64,000 nucleotides of DNA. Origin: Hymenobacter nivis. GTDB taxonomy: Bacteria; Bacteroidota; Bacteroidia; Cytophagales; Hymenobacteraceae. A program made the position numbers and the translations under genes. Positions 41,657 to 50,803 of this stretch are shown piece after piece. The stretch spans positions 62,001-126,000 of the forward strand of contig NZ_RCYZ01000005.1 of the NCBI RefSeq assembly GCF_006439025.1, in the 5' to 3' direction. The first letter of the stretch is position 1, and each line of letters opens with the position of its first letter. The notes beneath the pieces were generated by a model. It saw nothing but the letters and a program-made list of their open reading frames with translations. It did not search any database and was not told where the DNA came from.

Positions 41657-41700
41657 GCCTGCCGCCCGTGGTTTCACACCCACGGGCGGCAGGCTTTTTT
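41657..41700 (+). terminator. Rho-independent terminator after the small membrane protein gene
   Basis: 15-bp stem GCCTGCCGCCCGTGG/CCACGGGCGGCAGGC followed by TTTTTTT. It is one of the clearest intrinsic terminators in the window. Confidence 0.9.
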
Positions 41701-41871
41701 TATGGGGCCCCGGCGGAGGCTGTGGGTTGGGAACGCGGGATTTAGGGCCCCGGACGGCTCGGGCCGGCGGTGGACGGGCAGTGGCAAAGCAGGGGCCCCA
41801 ACCCGAATAGTGAACGGACGAAATATTCCGATACCTTGGGCGTTCTGTTCTCCCCTAACCCCTCCTTCGCT

Positions 41872-43089
41872 ATGGCGTTTTTTAAGAAGAAGCCCGCCGG
41901 GGCCCCCGCCCGGCCCAAAAGCACCGCCCGCGAGTGGGCCGATTCGCTGCTGTTTGCCGTGGTGGTGGCCAGCATTTTCCGCTGGTCGGCGGCCGAGGCC
42001 TACGTCATCCCCTCGCCCAGCATGGAGGGCACGTTGCTGGTAGGCGAATACTTGGTGGTAAGCAAGTTGCACTACGGCCCCATCACCCCGCAAACGCCGC
42101 TGCAAGTCCCGCTCACGCACCAAACGGACCCGCTGTTCCACCTCAAAAGCTACTCCGACCTGATTCAGCTGCCCACGTACCGCTTCCCGGGCTTCTCGGA
42201 AATCAAGCGCAACGACGTGGTGGTGTTCCACGTCCCGTTCGAGGCGCAATACCCGGCCGACCTGCGCGACAACTACATCAAGCGCTGCGTGGCCGTGGCC
42301 GGCGACCAGTTTGAGCTGCGCAACGGCCAGCTGTGGGTGAATGGCCAAGCGGCCCCCGAGCAGGGCACGCTGGAGCACAAGTACTTCATCCAGACCACCG
42401 AAAATAACGACGACGTGCAGCGCGACTTCCACGACCACGGCGTGGTGGACTACCACCTGACGGCCGACGACCAGCTGATTTTCGACAACGAGGGCAAACC
42501 GGCGCTGCAAAACGACGCCCGCTACGGCCCCGGCTACGAGGTGGATTGCACGCCCGCCACGGCGGCGTTTTTCAAGAACCAGCCCTACGTGCGCGGCGTG
42601 GTGGCCGTGGTGGAGCCCGCCGGCCAGCCCGCGCCCTGGGGCCCCGCGCTCTTCCCCGACAACCCCGACTACCCGGCCACCGAAGTAGCCCCCGCCACGC
42701 CCGGCCTGCGCCACTGGAACCAAGACAATTACGGCCCCCTGGCCGTGCCCCGCAAGGGCCAAACCGTGGCGCTCACGCCCCAAAACGCGGCTGCCTACTA
42801 TAAGCTTATCCTGCGCTACGAGCACAACGAAGGCATCACGCTAAAAGCCGTCGGCAACGACCTCACCGTCCTGCAAAACGGCAAGCCGCTGACTAGCTAC
42901 ACGTTCCAGCAGAACTACTACTTCATGATGGGCGACAACCGCCACAACTCGCTCGACTCGCGCTTCTGGGGCTTCGTGCCCGAAGACCACGTGGTAGGCA
43001 AGGCCGTGCTCGTGTGGCTCTCCGTGGACCCCTACGCCGATTTCCTCCACAAAATCCGCTGGAGCCGGCTGTTCCACAGCATCAGCTAG
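41872..43089 (+). CDS. lepB: Signal peptidase I
   Basis: A 405-residue inner-membrane serine protease that removes signal peptides. One N-terminal membrane helix (about 24-42) precedes the catalytic Ser50 in PSPSMEGTLLVGEY. The general base is Lys137 in YIKRCVAVAGD, and box E is MMGDNRHNSLDSRFWG. Between these lies an insertion of about 190 residues, typical for Bacteroidota LepB. ATG 41872 is preferred over upstream in-frame codons because it gives a short basic N-terminus. Confidence 0.96.
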   Translation: MAFFKKKPAGAPARPKSTAREWADSLLFAVVVASIFRWSAAEAYVIPSPSMEGTLLVGEYLVVSKLHYGPITPQTPLQVPLTHQTDPLFHLKSYSDLIQLPTYRFPGFSEIKRNDVVVFHVPFEAQYPADLRDNYIKRCVAVAGDQFELRNGQLWVNGQAAPEQGTLEHKYFIQTTENNDDVQRDFHDHGVVDYHLTADDQLIFDNEGKPALQNDARYGPGYEVDCTPATAAFFKNQPYVRGVVAVVEPAGQPAPWGPALFPDNPDYPATEVAPATPGLRHWNQDNYGPLAVPRKGQTVALTPQNAAAYYKLILRYEHNEGITLKAVGNDLTVLQNGKPLTSYTFQQNYYFMMGDNRHNSLDSRFWGFVPEDHVVGKAVLVWLSVDPYADFLHKIRWSRLFHSIS

Positions 43090-43126
43090 GGCCCCCGGGG
43101 CTCGTTTTTTGGTGATGGTTTAAAAC

Positions 43127-43165
43127 GGCGTGGCCCGGCGACGGAAAAAGTCGCCGGGCCACGCC
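43127..43165. terminator. Terminator between convergent lepB and oxygenase genes
   Basis: A 16-bp stem GGCGTGGCCCGGCGAC/GTCGCCGGGCCACGCC with loop GGAAAAA, in the 97-bp gap between convergent genes. Confidence 0.75.
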
Positions 43166-43186
43166 GCCCTGCATAACTACCCAGGG

Positions 43187-44122
43187 CTACTGGGCTGGGG
43201 CCCCTGTTTTGGCGCGGCTGGCGGCGGCGGCGGGGGCCAGCACCGGCGTGCCGGGCTCGTAGAGGGCAATGAGTTCGGCGGCTATGGGAGCCAGGGTGAC
43301 GGGGTGGTGGAAATCGCCGAGCAGCGTGCCGGTGCAGTGGCTGTCGAGGTTGGGGGCAGCGGTGCGGGCGGCCACATCGCCGAGGTGCACGGTGCGGAAA
43401 TCGATGCTGAACCGGGTAGCGTTGGTGGTGTTGGGCACGGTGCCGTGCAGGTGGGCCCCCGAAAACAGGATGAGGCCCCCGACCTGGCCCACCAGCCGCA
43501 ACTCGTGGGCGTGGTCCACGGCATCGAGCGGGCGCGGGCGCTTGCGCTCGTCTTTGAGGCCCCCGGCCTGAATGCGCCGGCTCTCGGCGTACCAGTCGCG
43601 GCAGTCGTAGCCGTCCGATTCGTTGCGCACCGGCCGGTCCCAGTAGCCGGGGAAAAACGTGAGGCAGTTGTCGGCCTCCAACTCGTACATCGGAATCCAC
43701 CAGTTCAGCTGGTTCATTGGGGCCGAAAACCAGGTGTCGCGGTGCGGGTCGAAGGAGTAGGCGATGCCCGTGGTGAGGTAGCCGTGGCTGGTGGCGGTGC
43801 GCATCCGGGGCACGTCGAAGTACGTCTGGTCCAAGTCGAAGCCCATCTCGCGCAAGATGTTCTGGATGAGTCGCTTCGCATGCGGGTGATTGATAAACCT
43901 GGGCTTCAGCTGGTTCAGGATTCGGGTGTATTCGTCGGGGCCCAGGTGGTGCTGGGCCAGCGTGGGGTGCACGTTGCCAAATGCCTCCTCGGTGAGGGCG
44001 CGGGCAAAATCGCACAGGGCCAGCACGCTCGGGCGGGGCGAGTACACAAACAAGTCACCCTCGTACAATTTCTGGCGCACCTGCGGCTCGGGCAGGGCCG
44101 AATCAAAATAGACAATACTCAT
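43187..44122 (-). CDS. Putative 2-oxoglutarate/Fe(II)-dependent dioxygenase
   Basis: A 311-residue protein with the phytanoyl-CoA-dioxygenase-like facial triad: His127 and Asp129 in FDPHRDTW, a second His in SGAHLHGTVPN (224 or 226), and Arg237 in TRFSIDFRTVH placed to bind 2-oxoglutarate. The motifs LNWWIPMYELEADNCLTFFP support a double-stranded beta-helix fold. ATG 44122 is chosen for the conserved start MSIVYFDSALPEPQ. There is no signal peptide. The substrate is unknown, and it stands alone without a biosynthetic cluster. Confidence 0.78.
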   Translation of the reverse strand: MSIVYFDSALPEPQVRQKLYEGDLFVYSPRPSVLALCDFARALTEEAFGNVHPTLAQHHLGPDEYTRILNQLKPRFINHPHAKRLIQNILREMGFDLDQTYFDVPRMRTATSHGYLTTGIAYSFDPHRDTWFSAPMNQLNWWIPMYELEADNCLTFFPGYWDRPVRNESDGYDCRDWYAESRRIQAGGLKDERKRPRPLDAVDHAHELRLVGQVGGLILFSGAHLHGTVPNTTNATRFSIDFRTVHLGDVAARTAAPNLDSHCTGTLLGDFHHPVTLAPIAAELIALYEPGTPVLAPAAAASRAKTGAPAQ

Positions 44123-44417
44123 AGCGCAGTGTTGAAGCTGACCCGCTTTACCTCCTGGGGCAAACCACCGGCCACGTGAAAAAATAGACAAACAACTATT
44201 GTTGGGGCCTGCGGGGCAGCGGCTGGGCGCCGTCCGCACGCCTTGCACAAAATATTGCGCGGTTGAAAAGCTTAGAATTTTTTAAGAAAACCACATTAAA
44301 GTGCTGTTCGGTGTATTTTAAAAATAGGTCCAGATTTCCTAAATACCTATTCGTCAAATCATTTTATGCTGCAATTGTCCACATTGGCTCGGGTGCGCGC
44401 CCACACCAATTGCGCCC

Positions 44418-44426
44418 GACCTTTGC
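44418..44426 (+). promoter_or_regulatory. Candidate -7 box for the LRR-kinase gene
   Basis: GACCTTTGC ends 3 bp before the ATG at 44430, so a transcript starting here would be nearly leaderless. It matches the box before the reductase gene at 3153. Confidence 0.4.
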
Positions 44427-44429
44427 GCC

Positions 44430-45749
44430 ATGCACACCCTCGCCCAACTCCGCGCCGGGCAGCTGGCCGGCGCTACCCGCCTCGACCTGGCGGCGGACCT
44501 GACGGAATTTCCAGCCGAGATTTTCGACCTGGCCGACACGCTTGAAATCCTCAACCTGTCGGGCAACCGCCTTGCTTCCCTACCCGCCGATTTTGGGCGG
44601 CTGCACCGGCTGCGCGTGCTGTTTTGCTCCGACAACTTATTTACCGAAGTGCCAGCCGTCATCGGGCAGTGCCCGCAGCTGAGCATGGTGGGCTTCAAGG
44701 CCAACCAGATTCGGACGCTGCCCGCGGGGGCCCTCACGCCGGCCCTGCGCTGGCTCATTCTCACCGATAACCAGCTCGAAAGCCTGCCGCCCGAGCTGGG
44801 CCAGTGCCAGCAGCTGCAAAAGCTGATGCTGGCCGGCAACCGCCTCACGCACCTGCCCGAAGCGCTGGCCACCTGCACCCGCCTCGAGCTGCTGCGCATC
44901 GCCGCCAACCGCTTTGAGGCCCTGCCCGAGTGGCTGCTGGCCCTGCCGCGGCTGGCGTGGCTGGCCTACGCCGGCAACCCGTTTTGCGCCGAGGCCGAGG
45001 CCGCCGCACTGGCCCGCCACCCCATTGCGGCCATCGAGTGGCACAGCCTGGCGTTGGAAGAGCAATTGGGCGAAGGCGCGTCGGGCGTTATTTACCGGGC
45101 CCGCTGGCACCCGCTGGGGGCCCCGGCGGCCGACGTGGCGGTAAAACTATTTAAGGGTGCCGTGACCAGCGACGGCCTGCCGCACAGCGAAATGGCCGCC
45201 TGCATCAGCGCCGGGGCCCACCCCCACCTCATTGCCGTGCGCGGCCAAGTGGCCGACCACCCGGCCGGGGCCGAGGGCCTGGTGCTGGAGCTGATTGACC
45301 CCGCCTTCGGCAACCTGGCCGGGCCGCCCAGCCTGGCCACCTGCACCCGCGACGTGTACGCGCCCGGCACCGCCTTCGAGCTGGGGGCCCTGCGGCGGCT
45401 GGCCCACGGCGTAGCGGCGGCGGCGGCACACTTGCACACCCAAGGCGTGCTGCACGGCGACTTGTATGCCCACAACATTTTGAACACCAGCGACGGCAAC
45501 TGCTTGCTAGGCGACTTTGGGGCGGCCTGCTTCTTCGCCCCCGACAGCCCCACGGCCCTGGTCCTGCAGCGGCTGGAGGTGCGCGCCTTTGCCTGCCTGC
45601 TCGAGGAGCTGCTGGACCGCTGCGGGGCCCCCGCCGCTGCCCGGCAGCCGCTGCGCAACTTGCAGGCCCGCTGCGCCCAGCCGGCCGTAGGGGCCCGGCC
45701 GCTGTTTGCCGAAATCCGGGAGGCGCTGGCCGGGGAAACCTGGGATTAA
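44430..45749 (+). CDS. Leucine-rich-repeat protein kinase
   Basis: A 439-residue cytoplasmic protein (no signal peptide). Residues 15-190 contain about seven leucine-rich repeats such as LEILNLSGNRLASLPADF and LQKLMLAGNRLTHLPEAL. Residues 208-435 form a eukaryotic-like kinase: G-loop GEGASGV (214-220), Lys239 in DVAVKLFK, Glu254, catalytic Asp344 in LHGDLYAHNIL, and DFG at 362-364. The catalytic loop has HGD in place of HRD, but the key residues are intact. The LRR probably recruits a partner. Targets are unknown. The sixA gene follows after 23 bp. Confidence 0.9.
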   Translation: MHTLAQLRAGQLAGATRLDLAADLTEFPAEIFDLADTLEILNLSGNRLASLPADFGRLHRLRVLFCSDNLFTEVPAVIGQCPQLSMVGFKANQIRTLPAGALTPALRWLILTDNQLESLPPELGQCQQLQKLMLAGNRLTHLPEALATCTRLELLRIAANRFEALPEWLLALPRLAWLAYAGNPFCAEAEAAALARHPIAAIEWHSLALEEQLGEGASGVIYRARWHPLGAPAADVAVKLFKGAVTSDGLPHSEMAACISAGAHPHLIAVRGQVADHPAGAEGLVLELIDPAFGNLAGPPSLATCTRDVYAPGTAFELGALRRLAHGVAAAAAHLHTQGVLHGDLYAHNILNTSDGNCLLGDFGAACFFAPDSPTALVLQRLEVRAFACLLEELLDRCGAPAAARQPLRNLQARCAQPAVGARPLFAEIREALAGETWD

Positions 45750-45772
45750 TGCGCCCGGCCTAGCTTCGCACC

Positions 45773-46267
45773 ATGAAAACGCTGTACCTCCTCCGCCACG
45801 CCAAATCGAGCTGGAGCTTCGACGACCTCACCGACCAGGAGCGCCCGCTCAACGACCGGGGCCGCGAGGACGCCCCGCGCATGGGCCAGGCCCTGGCCAA
45901 GCGCGGCATTGTGCCCGATGTGCTGGTGAGCTCCTCGGCGGTGCGCGCCCTGAGCACGGCCGTGCTGGTGGCCCGCGAGCTGGGCTTCGCGCACGAGAAA
46001 ATCGTCGTCGACCCCGCCATTTACCGGGCCGATGCCGACGCGCTGCTCGCCATCATCCGGGCCCTGCCCGAAGCGGCCGAATCGGCGCTGCTGGTGGGCC
46101 ACAACCCCACCATCACCGACGCGGCCAACGCCCTATCGACCAGCTCGTTCAACGAGTTTCCTACGGCGGCCGTGGTCTGCCTGCGCTTCAGCACCGATAG
46201 CTGGGAGGAGGTGGCCCGCGCCAACGCCGAGTTCTATTTCTACGACTACCCGAAGAACGCCAGCTAG
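45773..46267 (+). CDS. sixA: SixA-like histidine phosphatase
   Basis: A 164-residue single-domain phosphatase of the phosphoglycerate-mutase-like superfamily. The phospho-His motif is LLRHAKSSW (His9), followed by ERPLNDRGREDA and the second catalytic His in LLVGHNPTIT. SixA-type enzymes dephosphorylate histidine-phosphotransfer domains. The gene is close downstream of the LRR-kinase gene and may be co-transcribed. It lies upstream of polyphosphate kinase. Confidence 0.92.
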   Translation: MKTLYLLRHAKSSWSFDDLTDQERPLNDRGREDAPRMGQALAKRGIVPDVLVSSSAVRALSTAVLVARELGFAHEKIVVDPAIYRADADALLAIIRALPEAAESALLVGHNPTITDAANALSTSSFNEFPTAAVVCLRFSTDSWEEVARANAEFYFYDYPKNAS

Positions 46268-46336
46268 GGCCCCGGCTCCTTTTATCGCGCCAGCCAGGGC
46301 CCCAGCGGGCCAGTTTGGCAACATTATGGTAACCAA

Positions 46337-46377
46337 CCGCCCGGCGCGTGCGGCGTATTGCTGCGCACGCCGGGCGG
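46337..46377. terminator. Imperfect GC-rich hairpin between sixA and ppk
   Basis: CCGCCCGGCGCGTGCG pairs with CGCACGCCGGGCGG, leaving a 2-nt bulge, 70 bp after the sixA stop. It probably ends the kinase/sixA unit. Confidence 0.55.
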
Positions 46378-46420
46378 CGCATTTTATTCATTAACCCGTT
46401 CCGTTATTCTGTTATCCATT

Positions 46421-48502
46421 ATGAAAACCCTTCCCCGCGACCTGAGCTGGCTGCGCTTCAACGCCCGCGTGCTGCAAGAGGCCCAGTCGGACACGGTGCC
46501 GCTGCTCGAGCGCCTCAAGTTCCTGGCCATTTTCAGCGCCAACCTCGACGAGTTTTTTAAGGTGCGCGTGGCCACGCTGCGGCGGCTGGTCAAGCTCAAG
46601 AAGAAGACCCGCGCCCAGCTCGAAGAGAGCCCCAAGCGCCAGCTGAAGGCCGTGCTGGCCGAGGTGCAGCGCCAGCAGGAAGAATTTGGCACCACCTACC
46701 GCGAGCAGCTGCTGCCGGCCCTCACGGGGGCCCACATCCACTTGGTGGGCGAGGCCGAGCTGAGCGACGCGCAGCGGGCCTGGGTGCTCGACTACTTCAA
46801 CGCCTCGGTGCGCGACCTGCTCTCGCCGGTGGTGCTCGACGACACGCTGCACCACTTGTTTTTGAAGGACCAGGCGGTGTACCTCACCTTCTTCCTGGCG
46901 GGGCCCCGCGCCGCGGCGGGCAAGGGCAAAGGCAAGGCCAAGGGCCCCGAGGCCGAGCGCGTGCTGGCCATGGAGCTGCCCACCAAGCGCCACGGCGGCC
47001 GCTTCGTGCAGCTGCCCGCCGAGGGCGACGAGCGCTACGTGATGTTCCTCGACGACGTGGTGCGCGTGGGGGCCCCCAGCCTGTTTCCGGCCTACGAGCA
47101 GGTGGCCGTGCACGCCGTGAAGCTGAGCCGCGACGCCGAGCTGGACATCGAGGAAGAGGTATCGGACGACTTGCTGGCCAAAATCCGCAGCAGCCTGGCC
47201 AAGCGCGCCACCGGCTACCCCGCCCGGATGCTCTACGACCCCGAGATGCCGCGCGAGGCGCTGCGGGCCCTCAAGCAGAAAACCGGCATCACCGACGAGG
47301 AGCTGGTGGCCGGCAGCCGCTACCACAACTTCCGCGACTTTTTTGGCTTCCCCAGCTTCGGGCAGGGCAAGCTGCTCAACCCCGCCTGGCCGCCCCTGCC
47401 CCACCCCACGCTGCCGCGCACGGGCAGCCTGCTGGCCGCCATCGGCCAGCGCGACCACCTGCTGCACCCGCCCTACCAGAGCTTCGACCACGTGACGCGC
47501 CTGCTGCGCGAAGCCGCCGCCGACCCGCAAGTGTCGGCCGTGTCCATCACGCTCTACCGCGTGGCCGCCAAAAGCGCCGTGGCCAAGGCCCTGCTGAAGG
47601 CCGTGAAAAATGGCAAACAGGTGACGGTGGTGGTGGAGCTGAAAGCGCGCTTCGACGAGGAATCGAACATTTACTGGGCCGAGAAGCTGCAAAAGGCGGG
47701 GGCCCACGTCATCTTCACGCCCCCCGAGCAGAAGGTGCACGCCAAGCTGCTGCTCATCACGCGGCGCGAGGCGGCCGAAACCACCCGCCAGTACGCCTAC
47801 CTCAGCACGGGCAATTTCAACGAGGACACGGCCGAGATTTACACCGACCACGGCCTGTTCACGGCCGACGAGCGCCTGACCAAGGAAGTGGCCGCCGTGT
47901 TCAACTACTGCCACGACCGGACGGCCCCCGCCGCGCCGCTTGAGCACCTGCTGATGGCGCCCTTCGCGCTGCGCCCCCGCCTGAACGAGCTGATTGACCA
48001 CGAAATCAAGCTGGCCCACAAGGGGGCCCCGGCGTACATCATTCTTAAAATCAACGCCCTGCAAGACCCGGGCATGATTGCCAAGCTCTACGCCGCCAGC
48101 AAGGCCGGCGTGCGCGTCGAGCTCATCATCCGCGGCATCGGCTGCCTGGTGCCGGGCGAGCCGGGCCTGAGCGAGCACATCAGCCAGCGCGGCCTCGTGG
48201 ACCGCAACCTGGAACACAGCCGGGTGTACGTGTTCGGCAACGGCGGCGAGGAAAAGGTGTTCGTGTCGTCGGCCGACTGGATGACCCGCAACCTCGACCG
48301 CCGGGTGGAGGTGGCCTTCCCGATCTTCGACGAAACCCTGCGCGCCGAGGTGCGCCAGCTGCTGGATTTCCAGCGCACCGACAACGTGAAAGCTCGCGAC
48401 TTCGACAACCACTTCATCCTGCCCGAGCCCGCCAATGCCCCCCGCGTGCGCGCCCAGGAGGCCACCTACCAGTGGCTGAAAAAGCTGAAGCGGCGGAAGT
48501 AG
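46421..48502 (+). CDS. ppk1: Polyphosphate kinase 1
   Basis: A 693-residue enzyme that makes polyphosphate from ATP. The N-terminal block is DLSWLRFNARVLQEA and FSANLDEFFKVRV. The phosphorylated His440 is in KVHAKLLLITRR, and the second conserved His599 is in LEHSRVYVFGNGG. The C-terminal domain has SSADWMTRNLDRRVEVAFPI. A Lys/Gly-rich insertion occurs near residue 168. ATG 46421 starts directly at the family N-terminus. It stands as a separate unit after a hairpin. Confidence 0.96.
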   Translation: MKTLPRDLSWLRFNARVLQEAQSDTVPLLERLKFLAIFSANLDEFFKVRVATLRRLVKLKKKTRAQLEESPKRQLKAVLAEVQRQQEEFGTTYREQLLPALTGAHIHLVGEAELSDAQRAWVLDYFNASVRDLLSPVVLDDTLHHLFLKDQAVYLTFFLAGPRAAAGKGKGKAKGPEAERVLAMELPTKRHGGRFVQLPAEGDERYVMFLDDVVRVGAPSLFPAYEQVAVHAVKLSRDAELDIEEEVSDDLLAKIRSSLAKRATGYPARMLYDPEMPREALRALKQKTGITDEELVAGSRYHNFRDFFGFPSFGQGKLLNPAWPPLPHPTLPRTGSLLAAIGQRDHLLHPPYQSFDHVTRLLREAAADPQVSAVSITLYRVAAKSAVAKALLKAVKNGKQVTVVVELKARFDEESNIYWAEKLQKAGAHVIFTPPEQKVHAKLLLITRREAAETTRQYAYLSTGNFNEDTAEIYTDHGLFTADERLTKEVAAVFNYCHDRTAPAAPLEHLLMAPFALRPRLNELIDHEIKLAHKGAPAYIILKINALQDPGMIAKLYAASKAGVRVELIIRGIGCLVPGEPGLSEHISQRGLVDRNLEHSRVYVFGNGGEEKVFVSSADWMTRNLDRRVEVAFPIFDETLRAEVRQLLDFQRTDNVKARDFDNHFILPEPANAPRVRAQEATYQWLKKLKRRK

Positions 48503-48520
48503 CCGGGGGCCCCCGGGGCC

Positions 48521-49159
48521 CTAATCGGCGGCCTCCAGCGCGGCCAGGAAGTGGGCCGCGTCGCCGGTGAGCAGGGCGGCGTGGCGGGTAATTTTTTCGA
48601 TGGGCCAGTGCCACCAGGCCACGGCCAGCAGCCGGGCGGTGGTGGCGGCGTCGAATCGCGGCCGGATGAGCTGCGCCGGGTTGCCGCCCACGATGGTGTA
48701 GGGGGCCACGTCGCGCGTGACGACGGCGTGGGCCCCCACAATGGCGCCGTCGCCGATGGTGACGCCGGGCAAAATGGTGGCCCGGTAGCCAATCCACACG
48801 TCGTGGCCCACCGTGGTGTCGCCTTTGGTAGGGTAGGTTTTGCCGGCCATGGCCCCGGCCCAATCGCCGCCAAACACCGCGAACGGGTAGGCGCTGACGG
48901 CGCTGGCCAAGTGGTTGGCCCCGTTCATGACGAACTCCACGCCGGAGGCAATCATGCAGAACTTCCCGATTACCAGCCGGTCGCCGGTGAAGTCGAACAG
49001 GTAGCGCACGTGCTTTTGAAAATTCTGAACATCTTCAAAATCATCGTAGTACGTGTAGTCACCCACCGTTATCTGGGGGTGGTCCACCACGTTTTTCAGG
49101 AAGCACAGCCGCTCGTAGCCGGCCAGCGGAAACACGGTGGAAGGCGCAACGACGGCCAT
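48521..49159 (-). CDS. Vat/CatB-type xenobiotic O-acetyltransferase
   Basis: A 212-residue left-handed beta-helix acetyltransferase. ATG 49159 gives MAVVAPSTVFPLAGYERLCF. The active-site His83 is in VMNGANHLAS, and hexapeptide repeats follow in VGHDVWIGYRATILPGVTIG and AVVTRDVAPYTIVGGNPA. This layout matches the streptogramin/chloramphenicol (VatA/CatB-like) group, which acetylates a hydroxyl with acetyl-CoA. Chromosomal members often have unknown substrates, so resistance cannot be assumed. It converges on ppk1 with an 18-bp gap. Confidence 0.88.
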   Translation of the reverse strand: MAVVAPSTVFPLAGYERLCFLKNVVDHPQITVGDYTYYDDFEDVQNFQKHVRYLFDFTGDRLVIGKFCMIASGVEFVMNGANHLASAVSAYPFAVFGGDWAGAMAGKTYPTKGDTTVGHDVWIGYRATILPGVTIGDGAIVGAHAVVTRDVAPYTIVGGNPAQLIRPRFDAATTARLLAVAWWHWPIEKITRHAALLTGDAAHFLAALEAAD

Positions 49160-49239
49160 AGCAGGGAGGTTAAAAAAAGCCTGGGGGCCCCAAAGGTACC
49201 GGCCCATCCGCCGCGCCCGGCCCGCCCCGGGGGCCCCGC

Positions 49240-50373
49240 CTAGCGGCGCACGCCCGACCGTTCCAGCAGCTTGCGGGGCGGGGTGAGGAAGAACTCCAGG
49301 CTGGCGTAGACGGTGCCGGCCTGGCGGGCGTCGATGATTTTTTCGCGGTCGGCGTTGGTGCGGTCGAAGGCGTCGAAGGCGTAGTTGTAGCGGTAGCCGG
49401 TTTCGGCCCCCAGCCAGAGGAAGCTCAGCAGCTCGCCCTCCCAGCGCAGGCGGAAGCGCACCTCGGTTTCGCGCAGCTCCAGGGTTTGCAGGGGCACTTT
49501 GTCGGGCTGGCCCACGCGCTCCAGCGGCGTGCGCAGCTTGAGGATGTAGTTGAGCCCATCGACGGAGTAGCCCACGTAGAAGAGCGAGTTGGGCGAGTGG
49601 TTGTAGCGCAGCGTGACGCGGGCCGGAAACAAGGCCTCCACGCCCCACCGCTCGTTGAAGGTGCGGTTGTAAATCACGGCCGGGTACAGGCTGAGGCGCC
49701 CAAACGTGTAGCCGTACTGGAAGCCCACGCCCCACGAGAAGTTGGGGCTGCGCTTCCAGCCGTACAAGGCCTCGGCCGAGAAGCGCAGGTAGTCGCGGTT
49801 GGTCAGCTCGCTCGACGTGTTGTAGTCGCCGCTCAGCTCGCCCTTGAGGCGGGCCAGGTACCAGTGCACGTCATCCACGGGCCGGATGATGGCCAGCTGC
49901 ACGGCGGTGCTTTTCAGGCCCTTGTCCTGGATGTTGTCGAAGAGCTCGTAGCTGGTGGGCGGGTTCTGGAATTTGAACTCCTCGCGCTCGTAGCTCAGGC
50001 CCACAATGGCCTTGAGGTGGGGCCGGTTCCAGGCCGGAATGTAGCCTTTAATGGACAGGCGGGCGTTTTTGGTGGCCCGCCCGTTGTAGTCGCGCAGCCC
50101 CAGCACCTGCGCCGACGAGCGAATTTCGAAGCCCGGCATGCGTTCGTAGCGCACAATCAGGCCCTTGCTGGGGCCCATGCCCAGCACCGAGGGATTGGCA
50201 AACTGCCGCTGCCCCACGGGGCCCCCGGCGGCGCTGTCGGCCGCCGTGGCCGCCGCGGGCGGGAACACGGGCGGCACCGACGGGATTTCCTGGGCCCGGG
50301 CCCCAGCTGCGAAGGCCAGCAAGCCCGGCAACACGCATTTTCTAAGGTAAGTAGCGCTTATAATTGGTAGCAT
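49240..50373 (-). CDS. Outer membrane beta-barrel protein (DUF6268-like)
   Basis: A 377-residue exported protein with a signal peptide (residues 1-27, ending GARA). The rest alternates short amphipathic strands, such as GLSYEREEFKFQ, WGVGFQYGYTFGRLSLYPAV and ARVTLRYNHSPNSLFYVGYS, the pattern of a transmembrane barrel of about 12 strands. It resembles the DUF6268 family of Bacteroidota porin-like proteins, of unknown role. It is monocistronic. Confidence 0.78.
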   Translation of the reverse strand: MLPIISATYLRKCVLPGLLAFAAGARAQEIPSVPPVFPPAAATAADSAAGGPVGQRQFANPSVLGMGPSKGLIVRYERMPGFEIRSSAQVLGLRDYNGRATKNARLSIKGYIPAWNRPHLKAIVGLSYEREEFKFQNPPTSYELFDNIQDKGLKSTAVQLAIIRPVDDVHWYLARLKGELSGDYNTSSELTNRDYLRFSAEALYGWKRSPNFSWGVGFQYGYTFGRLSLYPAVIYNRTFNERWGVEALFPARVTLRYNHSPNSLFYVGYSVDGLNYILKLRTPLERVGQPDKVPLQTLELRETEVRFRLRWEGELLSFLWLGAETGYRYNYAFDAFDRTNADREKIIDARQAGTVYASLEFFLTPPRKLLERSGVRR

Positions 50374-50492
50374 CGCATCGGGTAATTTTCCTACAAATAA
50401 ACCGGAATTTGCCCGTTTGCGTGAATATCAAGTGAAGAAATACACCGCCGCACACTGCCCAGGCCCGCACGCGCCGGGGCCCCAAACGCCAA

Positions 50493-50524
50493 CCGCCCCG
50501 CGCTTCGGGCGAAGCGCGGGGCGG
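50493..50524. terminator. GC-rich hairpin after the DRHDD-repeat gene
   Basis: CCGCCCCGCGCTTCG and CGAAGCGCGGGGCGG form a 15-bp perfect stem, about 30 bp beyond the stop of the small minus-strand gene at 50555. Confidence 0.65.
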
Positions 50525-50554
50525 CGGCACTGGAGGGCAGCAGGGCCCCCGCGG

Positions 50555-50803
50555 CTAGTGGCGGCGGTAATCGTCGTGCCGGTCGTCGTGCCGGTCGTCG
50601 TGGCGGTGCTGGGCTTCCCAGCGGGCGCGCTCCTGGGCGCGGCGGCGCTCCAGCTGGCGCTGTTCGCGGTCGTAGCGGGCGCGCTCGATGGGCGACATCC
50701 GGCGCGGGTCGTGGCCGCGGTCGAAGGGAGCGGGGGCGGCAGTGGCGGCCGTAGCGGCAAACAGGCCAAGGGCGGCAGCGAACGAAAGCAGGGCAGTTTT
50801 CAT
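50555..50803 (-). CDS. Small exported charged protein with DRHDD repeats
   Basis: An 82-residue periplasmic protein. Signal peptide MKTALLSFAAALGLFAATAA (ending ATAA) is followed by an Arg/Glu-rich helix (SPIERARYDREQRQLERRR) and a His/Asp-rich tail with tandem DRHDD units from a 12-nt DNA repeat. The tail could bind metal. No family assignment is possible. The signal peptide and flanking terminator support it as a real gene. Confidence 0.7.
   Translation of the reverse strand: MKTALLSFAAALGLFAATAATAAPAPFDRGHDPRRMSPIERARYDREQRQLERRRAQERARWEAQHRHDDRHDDRHDDYRRH

Noticed and set aside
50576..50612. Tandem 12-nt repeats as a separate repeat element
   Set aside because: They encode the DRHDD repeats of the small exported protein and need no other explanation.
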